The position numbers were made by a program, and so were the translations under genes. The notes beneath the pieces are model-generated. The model was not told where the DNA came from. It searched no databases and was given only the letters and a program-made list of their open reading frames with translations. Shown here in pieces: positions 20,734 to 31,416 of a DNA stretch of 64,000 bases. The first letter of the stretch is position 1. Each line of letters starts with the position of its first letter. The stretch spans positions 620,001-684,000 of the forward strand of contig NC_089182.1 in NCBI RefSeq assembly GCF_947507565.1, given 5' to 3'. Source of the stretch: Oscarella lobularis. Its lineage: Eukaryota; Porifera; Homoscleromorpha; Homosclerophorida; Oscarellidae.

Positions 20734-21342
20734 CTATTCTCCCCCTTGATCCGACTCGTCGTCGCCGTCGCCGTCGTACAATTGTCTCAGCGACGATCGG
20801 CAGTCGCACTGTGTGACTATTATAGGAAAAAGCATCATCTTGTAACCCTTGCTTTCGCTTTTGTCTTCGATAGGCAGTTTGATCGCTTCAAATTTGGTGG
20901 GAACGCACATCTTTTTGATGTTCGACCTCTCCGTCGACAGAACGAACAGATGATGGTATTCCATTGCGTCGTCGCCGTAAAGTTCGAGACGACAGCCACC
21001 ACGCGGAGCGCAGTCGGCGTACGGGCAACCGCCGGAGCATGCACCTATGTTTACTCGCCTGTAGGCGATCTTTAGCCTCTCAGGGAGTTTGAAATCGTAC
21101 TTGTTGACGTCTATAAAATAGTTTTTTCGATGGCAGAGTTGTCGTTTTGTTCGGTTCTTTTTCGGAGGAGGCGCCGTACAGTTGAGGGGACCCGGAATTG
21201 ACTTCGATGGCCTTGGGGTATCCGGACTGACGACGAGCGCTACGTTTCCCGATTGCGATGAGACTCGCTCCTGTTGTGCGAGTCTTCCCGATATGACGCA
21301 CAGGTACGAACAAACAAAGAGCGATATCGCTTCCAAACCCAT
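20734..21342 (-). CDS. TGF-beta-like cystine-knot secreted protein 6 (CK6) with furin-type site
   Basis: Single exon; the ATG at 21342 opens a signal peptide (MGLEAISLFVCSYLCVIS), giving 202 residues. A short pro-region of about 60 residues ends in KKNRTKR, a furin-type site, directly before the first knot cysteine (QLCHRKNYFIDV), the standard arrangement of TGF-beta precursors but with a much shorter prodomain. The ring is CSGGC, an inserted loop adds two cysteines (DCAPRGGC), a lone mid cysteine (MCVPTKFEAIKL) follows and the knot closes at QCDC, with an acidic tail of about 20 residues. It is convergent with CK5. Confidence 0.78.
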   Translation of the reverse strand: MGLEAISLFVCSYLCVISGRLAQQERVSSQSGNVALVVSPDTPRPSKSIPGPLNCTAPPPKKNRTKRQLCHRKNYFIDVNKYDFKLPERLKIAYRRVNIGACSGGCPYADCAPRGGCRLELYGDDAMEYHHLFVLSTERSNIKKMCVPTKFEAIKLPIEDKSESKGYKMMLFPIIVTQCDCRSSLRQLYDGDGDDESDQGGE

Positions 21343-21764
21343 GGGAATACGGAAGAGAAACGGAACTGCAGGTGAACGAGACACCTCGTGGCCGCGCTCC
21401 CGGCTGGTCGTCGCAGTGAAGCAACTCCCTTCGCGCCCCTTAGCCGGCGCGTTTGGGCGAACGGGACTCTCCCAGAGAAAGAAAGTAAGCGGATATGCGT
21501 TTAGGGCGTGATTTCATTAGGACTCGTCTGACGACCACCCGGAGCTACGGCGAGCACGTGCAGGCAGTTTCGCTCATTAGAATGCAAAGAAGTTTCAAAA
21601 CCGAAAAAACGTCGAGCACGAGTATCACTCCTCGCGCGTAAGCAAAGGGACGAAACGCGTGAGTGTCTCCCACCACAACAAAGACGCATATAATAGCATT
21701 TATTCAGTTAGAAGAGACACGATTACGAAGAAACGAAAAGAAAGCACACGCCAGCTGGAGCCGA
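21343..21764. other. Spacer between CK6 and prohibitin
   Basis: About 420 bp holding the CK6 upstream region (right of 21342) and the prohibitin 3' end. No TATA box was seen for CK6. A minus-strand poly(A) signal for prohibitin lies at 21699-21704. No gene is supported. Confidence 0.4.
21699..21704 (-). terminator. Poly(A) signal of prohibitin gene
   Basis: AATAAA on the minus strand, about 60 bp downstream of the prohibitin stop codon at 21765. Confidence 0.5.
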
Positions 21765-23176
21765 CTACCTTGCACCGACGGGCATAGACAGTAAGACGTT
21801 CTGCCCGGACGGAAGATAGGCAACGTTCGGTGATCTCGACAGAGTCGACGCAATTTCTTCGGCCGCCTCGAGTCGTCGCAATTCGACGAGCCCCTCACCC
21901 GCCTGCTTGAAAGCGTCCGACAAGAGCTGAGCTCCCTTAGCGTCGCCTTCCGCCGTAATAATCGCCGCGCGTTTGTGCTGCTCCGCCTGAAAATTCGACG
22001 ATCGAGAGCGTGAGATTTTGGAAAGACTAATTTGCATGCAGCTACCTTTTCCACGAGAAATCGAGCCTTTTCAGCTTCTTGCTGGGCTAAGAAGAAGAAG
22101 AAGACAAAACCGGTAAGGCAACATAATTCAACCATATATGGCAAGTATGCACGCGTGAGGAAATGTCGCCTGCGTCAGAGGCATCAATGCATCCAGGAAA
22201 CACATGTATATATGCATGAGGGAAGAGTCTACTTACCGACTTGCTTTTGCTCCACGGCGTGAGTGAATTCTTTGCCGAAGGCGAGGTGAGTCTGAATGAC
22301 GACGGATGTGATTATAGGAAGAAAGTACTACTGGCTGCGTCTTTTTACAATAGAAATGTCGTCTGTTATGATGCCAAATTTGGAGGCCCTATCCGTGAAG
22401 AGTTGCCTCACTTTCTGAGACACCTAAAGAAATGGGCATCTGCGTAAGATCGAAACCCTCGCCCCTCCTCCCCCTTACACTACCACGTACAATTTCTCTT
22501 TGCGTAATTAATTCACTTGCATCAAACTGAGCCTACATCCAAAAAAACATTAGATTCCCAACAGAACGTCCCCCCCCCCCCCCCCCCCCCCCCCAAAAAA
22601 AACGATAAAACTTCGCACCAACGAAATATATCTTATTGAAATTTTAATTTAGAGTACGTATCGCGAATATCACATTTAGAGATCCCCGCCCCCACGCCCC
22701 CCGCACACGTACGACGACGGCCTTGAGAGTTTCCGTGGTGATCGACGGCAAAAGTCGTTCGGCGTAATCCTGACCCAAATTCTGATAGATCGTCGGCAAT
22801 TCCTCCGGTTTGGGCCGAAAGAGAATTCGAAGCGTGATCGCAATCGTCTGCAAGTCCTTGCTGCCCGTTTCGACGGGAACGTTGCGCGGCGTTGCGCGAC
22901 AATCGTAGATGATCGGACGCTGGACCCACGGTATGAGAAAATGGGTTCCTTCGCCCGACGGCGTGGGAATCACGCCGCGAAAACGATCGAATAGGACTGC
23001 GCGGTGACCGCCCGGTACTATGTGAACATACACGCGGTGACGCCTCGAAAGGGACCCCCCGTCAGTTTTTTCTTTGATATTTTGGTACCCGTGTAGAGCG
23101 TGCTGTTGACCACGCCGCCTGTTATTGCTAATCCGACTCCGAAAGTCGCTAGACGGTTGAAGAATCTCGCCGTCAT
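21765..23176 (-). CDS. PHB1: Prohibitin-1
   Basis: The start ATG at 23176 begins [20 protein letters not shown], the hydrophobic N-terminal anchor. Exon 1 ends at 23089 (phase 1) and exon 2 starts at 23017, giving [19 protein letters not shown]. Further exons carry [19 protein letters not shown], a 42-nt exon with [13 protein letters not shown] (about 22500-22545), '[12 protein letters not shown]', '[18 protein letters not shown]' and the C-terminal helix with '[15 protein letters not shown]' and '[16 protein letters not shown]'. At about 270 residues it matches PHB1 length. Prohibitins 1 and 2 form ring assemblies in the mitochondrial inner membrane that support m-AAA protease control and cristae. 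A 25-nt poly-C run lies in one intron. The start is 52 bp from the divergent gene at 23229. Confidence 0.93.
22570..22594 (+). repeat. Homopolymer run of 25 C
   Basis: An uninterrupted C run followed by eight A lies inside an intron of the prohibitin gene (G run on the sense strand), just upstream of the 42-nt exon. The length may be approximate, because homopolymers assemble poorly. Confidence 0.8.
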
Positions 23177-23228
23177 TTTGTGCCACGTGATCTAAGCTAG
23201 CTAGGGTCCAGGATTTGGAATCGACTTG

Positions 23229-24308
23229 ATGATGAACGATGATCGCGATACGTATGTTCGAGAATTGAGACCGGCTTTTTTTACGAGATTTTTACAGAAC
23301 AGCGGAAAATAGAGAAAAGCGACCGACGACGAGGTAAGAAAACACCACGAAAACGTCACCTGTTGTCATTTAGTTCATATTCAGAATCCACGACCTTTGG
23401 CGGTAATGGAAAATACTTTTCGGCTTATTTTGACGTTCTTTTCGAAACACAAGACTGCCATATTTCGTCAATATCAAATTTGGAGAAGTCTCCAAAGCAA
23501 GAGGAGTGCCAATAACGCACAAGTATAAAATACTGTAGATACTATAAATACTGAAAGAATCTATACGTGTCTTCATATTAGCAATGAAACTACCATTGGA
23601 TATGATCTGGATCCGGATGAGGAAACGATGGAGCGAGTTCGTGAAGGGGAGAAACGTCGAGAGATAGAAAGGAAGAAGGAGAGGAAGAGACGCCGGCTTT
23701 GGAAACGGGCGCAGAAGCGCCGGGAAAGACAGAGAATGGTCAAGCAGAGAAAAAAGTTGGTCGCAGAGAAGTTGAAACTTGAAAGAGAGAGAATGTGAGT
23801 AAAGGAAAAGATGATAGACTACATGATAGCCTATTGCTTCTTACTAGAAAGCAAGCTGCTTCTGATGAAGCTAAGGAGAGGAATAGGTAATAAATATTGG
23901 AGAGAGGCGAGTTGTGACCATCTCTCTTGCAGTGCTCAAATTAAAGCATTCGATTATATTTATTATCATCGTCTGATGCGCTTTCTTGAATCGGAGGGTT
24001 TCATTGTCGACGAATATGAATCAAGGAAGGAGGAAATGAATCATAGCATAGAGAGTCAGCTCAATCAATTCATCTCAAGCGACGAGGACGAAGAGAAAGG
24101 ATCCCAAAGCGAAGAGATGGTTCAGGTGGATTCCGCGGAAGTCATCCGAGAAATGCATCCGGATGATATGATGCAACCCGACTGGCAAGGACTTCTAGCG
24201 ATGTGCCTTCAAGCAGACAAGCGGAAAATGTGGGCCGAACACTACGAGAAGTGCGTGTTAGTGAAAAACGTAGACACGGACGCTGGCACACCCAAGCAAA
24301 AAGTTTGA
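23229..24308 (+). CDS. Unrecognised basic, coiled-coil protein
   Basis: A six-exon model with consistent phase-2 joins runs from the ATG at 23229 (exon 1 ending before GTATGT at 23251), through exons at about 23297-23333 and 23374-23478, a main exon at 23582-23793, a small exon near 23848-23889 and a last exon at 23932-24308. The third donor (GTCTCC) is weak, so the N-terminus is uncertain. The middle is a long Lys/Arg/Glu helix ([19 protein letters not shown]), followed by '[19 protein letters not shown]' and an acidic Ser/Glu segment ending near '[17 protein letters not shown]'. I do not recognise a family; the basic helix suggests nucleic-acid or nucleolar association, which is inference only. 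It is convergent with MCFD2, 25 bp apart. Confidence 0.6.
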
Positions 24309-24314
24309 AATAAA
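24309..24314 (+). terminator. Poly(A) signal directly after stop codon
   Basis: AATAAA begins one base after the TGA of the basic coiled-coil gene; only 25 bp separate this stop from that of the convergent MCFD2-like gene. Confidence 0.5.
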
Positions 24315-24333
24315 ATAGATATGCAGTGTGTTG

Positions 24334-24994
24334 CTATGTGTCAAGTATTCTATTTAGTAACAGTTTGGACGATTGTGATGCCATTTCTGGCCAATTAACG
24401 TATCCATCCCCGTCGACGTCATGCTCTTCGAGAATGGTATCGACAATCTGAGCCACTTCGCTTTCTAATATCATTTCGCCAGCAGTGAGATCGTTGTGCG
24501 CCGATTCTCGATAATCCGAGAATAGAGTCGTCAGTTCAAGTCCATCCAACAGCTGATTGCCGTCAAAATCGTGCAATTTGAATAGGTAATAAATAGCTAA
24601 AATCCACGTGGAAAACACGTGATTCGAGAAAACACGGTGGTTTGATACCTACCCTGAGTGTCATCGGCGTTTTCTAACTCTTTTTCGTCGATTTCCATAA
24701 CGTTTTTGAGGTGATCCTTTAGATGCCTGCACGCAGCGTGCGCTCGAGAACCGACAATGCTCGTACGCGACCGTTCTACCTCATCGCTTGACCGTCGAGG
24801 TTGATTTTGTCGCGAATATGATCGTAAATGTGTCTAGCGGGGTTTTCCCAGCAATTTCTCTATCGAATTATGCATCGCGTAGCGTAGTTCGCTCACTCTT
24901 TCTTCTCCGCATTTGATTCGTGAAACGATCTCTCGCCATCGCATCGTACGCTCGCGAAAACGGTCCAAAATAGAAGGAACGCCCACTTCCTCAT
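24334..24994 (-). CDS. MCFD2: MCFD2-like EF-hand secretory-pathway protein
   Basis: Four exons traced by phase. The ATG at 24994 gives signal peptide MRKWAFLLFWTVFASVRC; exon 2 carries HIYDHIRDKINLDGQAM; exon 3 HLKDHLKNVMEIDEKELENA; exon 4 the two EF-hands, 'LHDFDGNQLLDGLEL' and 'HDVDGDGYVNWPEM', each with the calcium-binding acidic spacing. The total is about 160 residues, close to human MCFD2 (146). MCFD2 is a soluble ER/ERGIC protein that works with the lectin LMAN1 in carrying glycoproteins from the ER. CGREF1 is a related alternative, but the short length and order fit MCFD2. The start is 144 bp from the divergent aminotransferase gene. Confidence 0.85.
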
Positions 24995-25138
24995 TTTTTC
25001 GCAGGGCGTTTTTAGCGCACGTTAGACCATTTCGAACGCACCTTGGAGCTGTAGTGTTGTTGAAGCACTTGCACATGTGCCCCAGATCGGAGAAGAAAAT
25101 TTCAAGCTTCTAGCTCGGCTCCCGCTCCGATCAACTGT

Positions 25139-27670
25139 ATGGGCGAGGACGCGCCAACGGAAAAGAAGACCGGCTTGCTACCCTACGCCTCTCTACACAT
25201 AGGTGAACAAGCGCTATAGTATTACTCGCTTATCTGTCGTGCCTCACGAGCATACTTGCTCGCTCTTACTGGCATTCCGATGACTGCTATGTCGAATAAT
25301 CGCGCCAAACCACGCCTACAGAGTCTGACCATAGATCTATGGTCTGACGCTGTCACAATTGTCCTATTCTGTGCTCGTCGTAGCTAAAAACCAACGTTAC
25401 GTCGACTCTCACTGTTACAGTACAATAGCAAGGGAAGTAGGTGGGGTGGGACTTTCACAATTGCCTAAACACTCAGCGTTTGTTAGGACTGTATTGTATC
25501 AGTAATGAGACGCCAGCGATTTAAATATTGGACAATTAGTAGTTCAGAAATTATTACACACCAGTGTAACAGAACGCACATCCATAGGGCCATCCATAGT
25601 ACAGTATGTCTACAGCTATAGTCAATAGATTCAAATACCTGTTAGAAGGCACTGCAAAGTGGACCCTTAATTAAAATTTTGTATTGTCTATTTCCACACG
25701 TTTCTTTCTCTTTATCCAGATGCCACGTATGGACAATTTTTCAAGGCGGTAGGCTCCATCGTCAAATGTGACAATCCGAAAATTGTCGCCGACAAAGTCG
25801 AGTCGCTCTTCGGCGGCTCAAACCAATGTCTCGCCTCGTTCTGCGTCCGAACGGCGTTCGATCTCTACCTCCAAGTGGCCGCCTATCCGAGGCGATCCCA
25901 AATCATCATGACGGCGATCAACATCCCGGATATGGCTCGCATTGTTCGCCATCACGGTCTCGACGTCGTTCCCGTCGACGTCGATCCCGAGACGCTCGCG
26001 CCCGACGCGCGATCGCTCGAAGCGGTCGTCACGTCGAAGAGCGTCGCTATCGTCGTCGCGCACCTGTACGGGCGTTGGATCGACGTGACGGACGTCGTCG
26101 CCTTCGCCAAGCGACGTCGCATCGATTTCATCGAGGATTGCGCGCAGACGTTCGCCGGATTCGAGCGTCTCGGCCATCCCGACGCGCTCCTGAGTCTCTT
26201 CAGTTTTGGCGGGATAAAGCACGCGACCGGTTTCGGCGGAGGCGTGACGATCGTCCGAAATCGCGGACTCCTGAAAAAGATGCGCGATCGTCAGCTGACC
26301 TATCCCGTATACTCGAGATGGATGTTCTTCAAGAGACTCGCTCGCTATTTCATCGTAGCGTTGTCACTCAACTCCCCGACGGTGAATCGTTACGGGCGTC
26401 GTCTCGTCGCTTTCTTCGGCATCGATCACAAGGAATACGCCGTTCAATTGTTGCGCGGCTTCAACGGCGTCGATTTGATAACGTTCTTGCGTTGGCAGCC
26501 GTCGGGCGCGCTCTTCGGCGCTCTGCTCGACGCTCTGTTACGATTCAGCGCGGACGAATATCGACGGAATGTGTCGCATTGCGAGTACGTCGCCAGTCGA
26601 CTGCCCAAGTCGGTTCAGATACCCGGAAGCCGGGCTACGGTTAGGAATCATTGGCTCTTTCCTATAATTGTGGTAAGATCGCCGGTGGGTGTGGGGGTGA
26701 AGGGGATTCAGTTAGCGGGAACACCGCGGTGGCGGCAGGGCAATTGGCCGAGCTAAAAACTTGTAAAGAAAGCATTTATCTCGGTCTATTGATTTATGCG
26801 GACCCTTTGTGTAATGACCATCTCTGCCAGCTGTGGTTTCTACTGTAGACAGGTTTCAGTTGCATTCCGAGTGGTGAACAAACCGTCTTGTAACTTTGGT
26901 GGTGGCGACTGAGTTTGTTTAGTTTGATTTTTCTATCCGATTCGCTTCAGTTTTGTTGAAGAGGGGTCCTTTGGCCATGACTAAGTCTTTCCTCTTCGTA
27001 ACCGCTGTAACCGCCGTCGTTTAGCCTGTCGCTCAATCTGTAGACTATAATGGGCAGCGGGCTGAACGACGATTGCGGCTTTGTCGCCACCAGAATTCGT
27101 AGTATAGCCCAAGAGTCCCGCGACGTTTCGCGCGGGAAAAGACGAGCGCTGACGCACTTTCGGTTTATGCGTGTAATTGGATCAGCGATATATCGCAAAC
27201 GAGCAGCGTCTCCCCAAACGAACGTCATATCCCTGTGTACATAGACAACCAATCCGTCTCATCTGAAACGTATGACGCACGTACACACGTCGGATTGACC
27301 GGTTAAAAGTCCCATAAGCTAGCACGTTCAAGTGGAGGGGGAGGGGGGATTTTATATTGACGTCACGCGGTTCATTTTTTTCTTTGCGCAGAGCAACGCC
27401 GATGCTTATATAGACGAGCTGAATCGACGGGGCGTAGACGCGTATCGCGGTGCAACGCAATTGGACGTCGTTCGAGCTGACGAGACGGTGAGACAGACGA
27501 AAGCCTTTCCTCGTCCGAGCCGAGCCGAAGAACTGATGGCACACGTCATCTATTTGCCCGTTCACAAACGAGTTCCCCTCGACGAACTCGAACGACTTTG
27601 TGAAATAATGACCGACGTGGCCGACGTCGTCGACGCGCGGCGACGATTTAGGCTAAAATCGAAATTGTAG
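25139..27670 (+). CDS. DegT/DnrJ/EryC1/StrS-type PLP aminotransferase
   Basis: Three exons: 25139-25202 (MGEDAPTEKKTGLLPYASLHI), about 25721-26672 and about 27393-27670, about 430 residues, with unusually long introns for this window (about 520 and 720 bp). The catalytic core is the aspartate segment DFIEDCAQTFAGF, followed by the likely Schiff-base lysine in FSFGGIKHATGFGGG. The N-terminal part has the expected fold start (ASFCVRTAFDLYLQVAAYP, 'ITAINIPDMARIVRHHGL'). Family members transfer an amino group to keto-sugars in bacterial sugar pathways; the animal substrate is unknown. The last exon encodes a compact C-terminal lobe ending at 27670. Spliced structure and local base composition show it is resident in the animal genome. 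Confidence 0.8.
25203..25720 (+). other. Long first intron of the aminotransferase gene
   Basis: About 520 bp, bounded by GTGAAC and a TTTATCCAG acceptor. It includes an 18-bp perfect palindrome at 25327-25344 (GACCATAGATCTATGGTC). No coding or RNA gene was recognised. Confidence 0.5.
26673..27392 (+). other. Long second intron of the aminotransferase gene
   Basis: About 720 bp, bounded by GTAAGATCG and TTTGCGCAG. It contains only short frames without splice support. Nothing else was recognised. Confidence 0.5.
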
Positions 27671-27937
27671 TTGTTTGCGCAAACAAACATTCGTACTATA
27701 CCGGAAATGGGCGGGAGGGGGAGATGGATAATTGCCCCGCATTGCATTTGTAGATCTTCGATACGAAAGGGTCGGTGAACGGTCTTTTGTCTGCATAACT
27801 CACGTGGTATAGACCCTGGGCTCGTCGAGTGGCTCGTCCGTGCCGTAGTGAAACCTTCGTGTGACGTCTTGTCGCGCACGCTAGGTTATAAAGAACTTCG
27901 GACATCGAGAGTGAAAAACCGCATCGCTCTCTATTCG

Positions 27938-30900
27938 ATGGGCTCCACAACGAGCCGCTTTCGCACGGCGCTGAGTCGTGGCGAAATTCGCGACGCGGCG
28001 AAAATCTGGCGCGAAGAGAGCGCCGACTTTCGCCGAAATCTCTCCCCGAACGAGAACTACGGCGACGGCTACGGCAACAACACGCCCTTTCTCTTCGCCG
28101 CCATGTACGCCATCGAACCGATACTCTACTTCCTCTACGAAGGCGGCGGCAATCCGAATCACGCGAACGCGAACGCGGAGACGGCGCTTCATCTCGCCTG
28201 TTCGCCGGACGATTCGCCGCTCGGCGACATGAGACGCGCGCAAATAGTCGAGCATCTCATACTCGGTCAATCGAAGACGAAGTGGTGTCTCCTTCGAGCA
28301 AAAATCGATCTCAAGGACAAGGTGCAGTGTGAGAGAGATCGAGAGACGCGCGTTGGGTGGCTCCTAGGGTCCGCATTCTATATATTTATTCTTCGTTTTA
28401 GAACGGCGACACGGCGTTGCACTGGGCCGCTCGATCGGGGCTGAAACGATGCGTCGAAGTACGGCCTTCCGTTCTACGGGCGTTGTTTTTTCTAGGCGCG
28501 CATTTTTGCATTTTTGTTCAGATTCTCGTTCATCAAGGCTCCTCCGTCTACGCGGAGAACGAGCGCAAGGAGACGCCGTGCGACTGTGCGAGTCGCGCGC
28601 GTTATAACGACATCGCCGAGATGCTCGAATCGCTCATGGTCTTTTCGGTGCGTGCGCGCGACGCGTGCGCGCAAGAACGTCTCGCGTTCATTCGTTTTCG
28701 TACGCTCTAGGGAAGCCCGGCCGATTCTGAAAAGAGCGATCACGATGCGCCCGAAGTATGCATTCCACTTTCTCTTTTTTTATTGATTTCGTTGCGAAAA
28801 TTCTCTTTTTTAGACTGAAACCGTGACGTGCGGCTTGAAAGCGCAAGAAGTGCGAGAAGTCAAAGATAAGCTTCTCGTCGAGACTTCTGACATGCTAGGG
28901 GTAAAATAATTCACACCGCTTCTCGGATGACTAAATGAATGTTCTTCTTTTTTTTTTTGTTTTTTTTTTAGGTTCCTCTCTTTACAGCCGAAGCTCTGCT
29001 TCGTAACTACGGTTCGTCCTCTTTTGCCCTCGTTGGTCGTCGCTTTTGTCGACCGTTTGTTCGTCGATAGAATGGTCGAAGGAGGCGTTGCTGGAAGCGT
29101 GGATGGAAAACGCGACGTCTGCGTGCGAAAAAGCCGGCGTAAAGCTTCCCGACACGGGTATGAAAAAGAAAATAATTTATTAGGAAGTGATGCAACGAGT
29201 AAAGGATTCTTGAATAAACGTTTGTTTTCACAAGTACAGGATCTCTTCCCCCCACTAAAAAAGAAAGAAAGAAAGAAAGATAGTCCCTCTCTATCATATG
29301 CATTTTTTCTTCCTTCCCTAATGTTTCTTTCTCGGTCTATTTTTTCTTTTCTTTTTTCAGCAGATGACGTCTTTGCGACAGTCAATGATATCGACGTGGA
29401 AATGAAAGCGGAATCGTCGCGAGAAACGGAGGAGGAAGTGACGGCGGCCGAAGGCAGGGATAAGGTGAAACTAGCAGTAGAACTCTCCGCCGAGCTAATG
29501 GACTAATACATTGTATTCTCAGTGTACCATCTGCGAGGACAACGTAGTCGTGTTGGCCGGCGGACGAGGTCTTATTCCCATACCGTGCGGCCACTCCTTT
29601 TGCTCTCAATGCTGGGAAACGTACGTGTGTTCAATGGCACCCCGTTTTGCGTCTCTTACCGGGTCCGACGTCTTCAGGTATTTGACTGTGAAAATCAAAG
29701 AGGGCGACGCTCACAATATCAAGTGTCCAGCTCACAAATGCAACATACTTGTGCCTTTGGTGCGTGCACCGATTCACGAACGGATCGGGGAGTTATTGAT
29801 TTATTTCTCTTTCAGGAAACGATTGAGCAGTTGGTTTCCCGCGACATGGCTAGACGGTATCTTCACTTCGATATCAAGGTAAGATCAACTTTTAAAAGAA
29901 AAACCGCCTTCTGTATTATATCCGTTTTCTGTAAGGCTTTTGTTGAGTCGAATCCCCAGCTTCAGTGGTGTCCCTTTCCCGGTTGCGGTCGCGTCGTTCA
30001 ATATCCGATCCAGCGTAGCGTCGTCAGCGATTCGTCCATGGCGGCGGCACTCGTCACGAGACCGGCGACCGACGTTTGCACGTGGCGTGCCGTCGACTGC
30101 GGCGACGGTCACCAATTCTGCTGGGGATGTCGCGAGGAAGCGCACGAGCCGTGTCCGTGCAACGAATGGCGTCTGTGGCACGAGAAAATGAGGGAAATGC
30201 TTCCTAAGGAGACTCAGCGTAAGAATGGTACGTCGCTTCTCCTTTTCGCCTTGGCGCGTGCTTGAAGACTTTTCGGCTGTCTGATTTGCAGGGACGTTAA
30301 GTACGGCAGAAAGGAATGCCGCGGCGGCGTCTCTTTGGTTGGCGAAGCACACGAAACTGTGTCCCAAGTGCAAGAGCCCTATACAGAAGACGGAGGGATG
30401 CAACCACGTTTCGTGCACAAAGGTACGCGTGCGCCCTTGATAAATTTACAACTCTGTTGAATTAATTAATTAATAGTGTAAACACGATTTTTGTTGGGTT
30501 TGCATGGACGAATGGGGAAAGCACAGTTCGGCGACTGGCGGCTATTTCAAGTAACCGTTCATATCGAGCGAATATTTTCCCGTCTTCTTTAGCCGAAATC
30601 CTATAGATGTAACAGGTACGAAATCATTGGCAAGCTAAAGAAAACAAAACAGGAGTCCGTGGCAGAGGTTAGCTCGCGCAGAGCAGAATGCTTATTATTA
30701 TGCCGTTTACATCCGTTCCAAATCAGGCGTCCGAAGCGTTCAAAACGGCTCAAGAGACGCATCGCTTTAATCACTTTTATAACCGCTTTGACAACCACGG
30801 AGAAAGCTCTAAGGTAAGGGGTAGAATATCTTCGCCGCCGTCGCTCGTGGCTGGGTTTTGAACTCAGAGCCATTGTTTTCAGATCGAAGCCGGTTTGCTG

Positions 30901-31385
30901 ACCAAGGGAAAGGCGCGAATCAAACGACTCGCTCTAGCGAGAGCGAAGTCGGACTCCGTCGCCGAAACGTGCTTCTTCGAATTGGCCGTCGGCGAGCTGC
31001 TTAAAGTCCGACGCGTTCTTCGCTGTTCGTACGCGCACGGCTTCTACCTGACGGCGTCGAAATCGAAAGCGAAGCGAGCCGTTTTCGAGTCGATGCAGAA
31101 CGAATTGGAAGACGCGACCGAACAGCTCGCGCAGATGGTGAATCGGCCCAATTTGCGCACGCCGCGCGGCGTGATCGTCGCGGCGACCGGCGTGCTGCGA
31201 CGAAAGCGACGCGAGTTCTTGGACGCCGCCGAGAAGGGCTACGTTCCGGACGGCGTCTCGGCGGAAGACGATCCTTCCTTGCGAGAGGCGACCGACGACG
31301 ACGACGACGATGACGATGACGACAACGCAGCCGGCATTTTATCTCGACATTATCGACGACGACGGCGATTTTTTGCGGATTTTGA

Positions 31386-31416
<31 letters not shown>

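Noticed and set aside
15509-21342. CRISPR, phage or insertion-sequence interpretation of the repeats in the ligand cluster
   Set aside because: The repeats are two long gene-derived units, not short spaced repeats, and no transposase or terminal inverted repeats flank them.
21343-21384. Upstream GTG start of CK6
   Set aside because: Animal genes start at ATG; the ATG at 21342 leads straight into the signal peptide.
25080-25100. Sequencing-adapter remnant near AGATCGGAGAAG
   Set aside because: It resembles but does not match the common adapter, and it reads through into ordinary sequence.
25139-27670. Bacterial contamination as the source of the aminotransferase gene
   Set aside because: Two GT-AG introns in matching phase interrupt it, and animal genes flank it closely on both sides.
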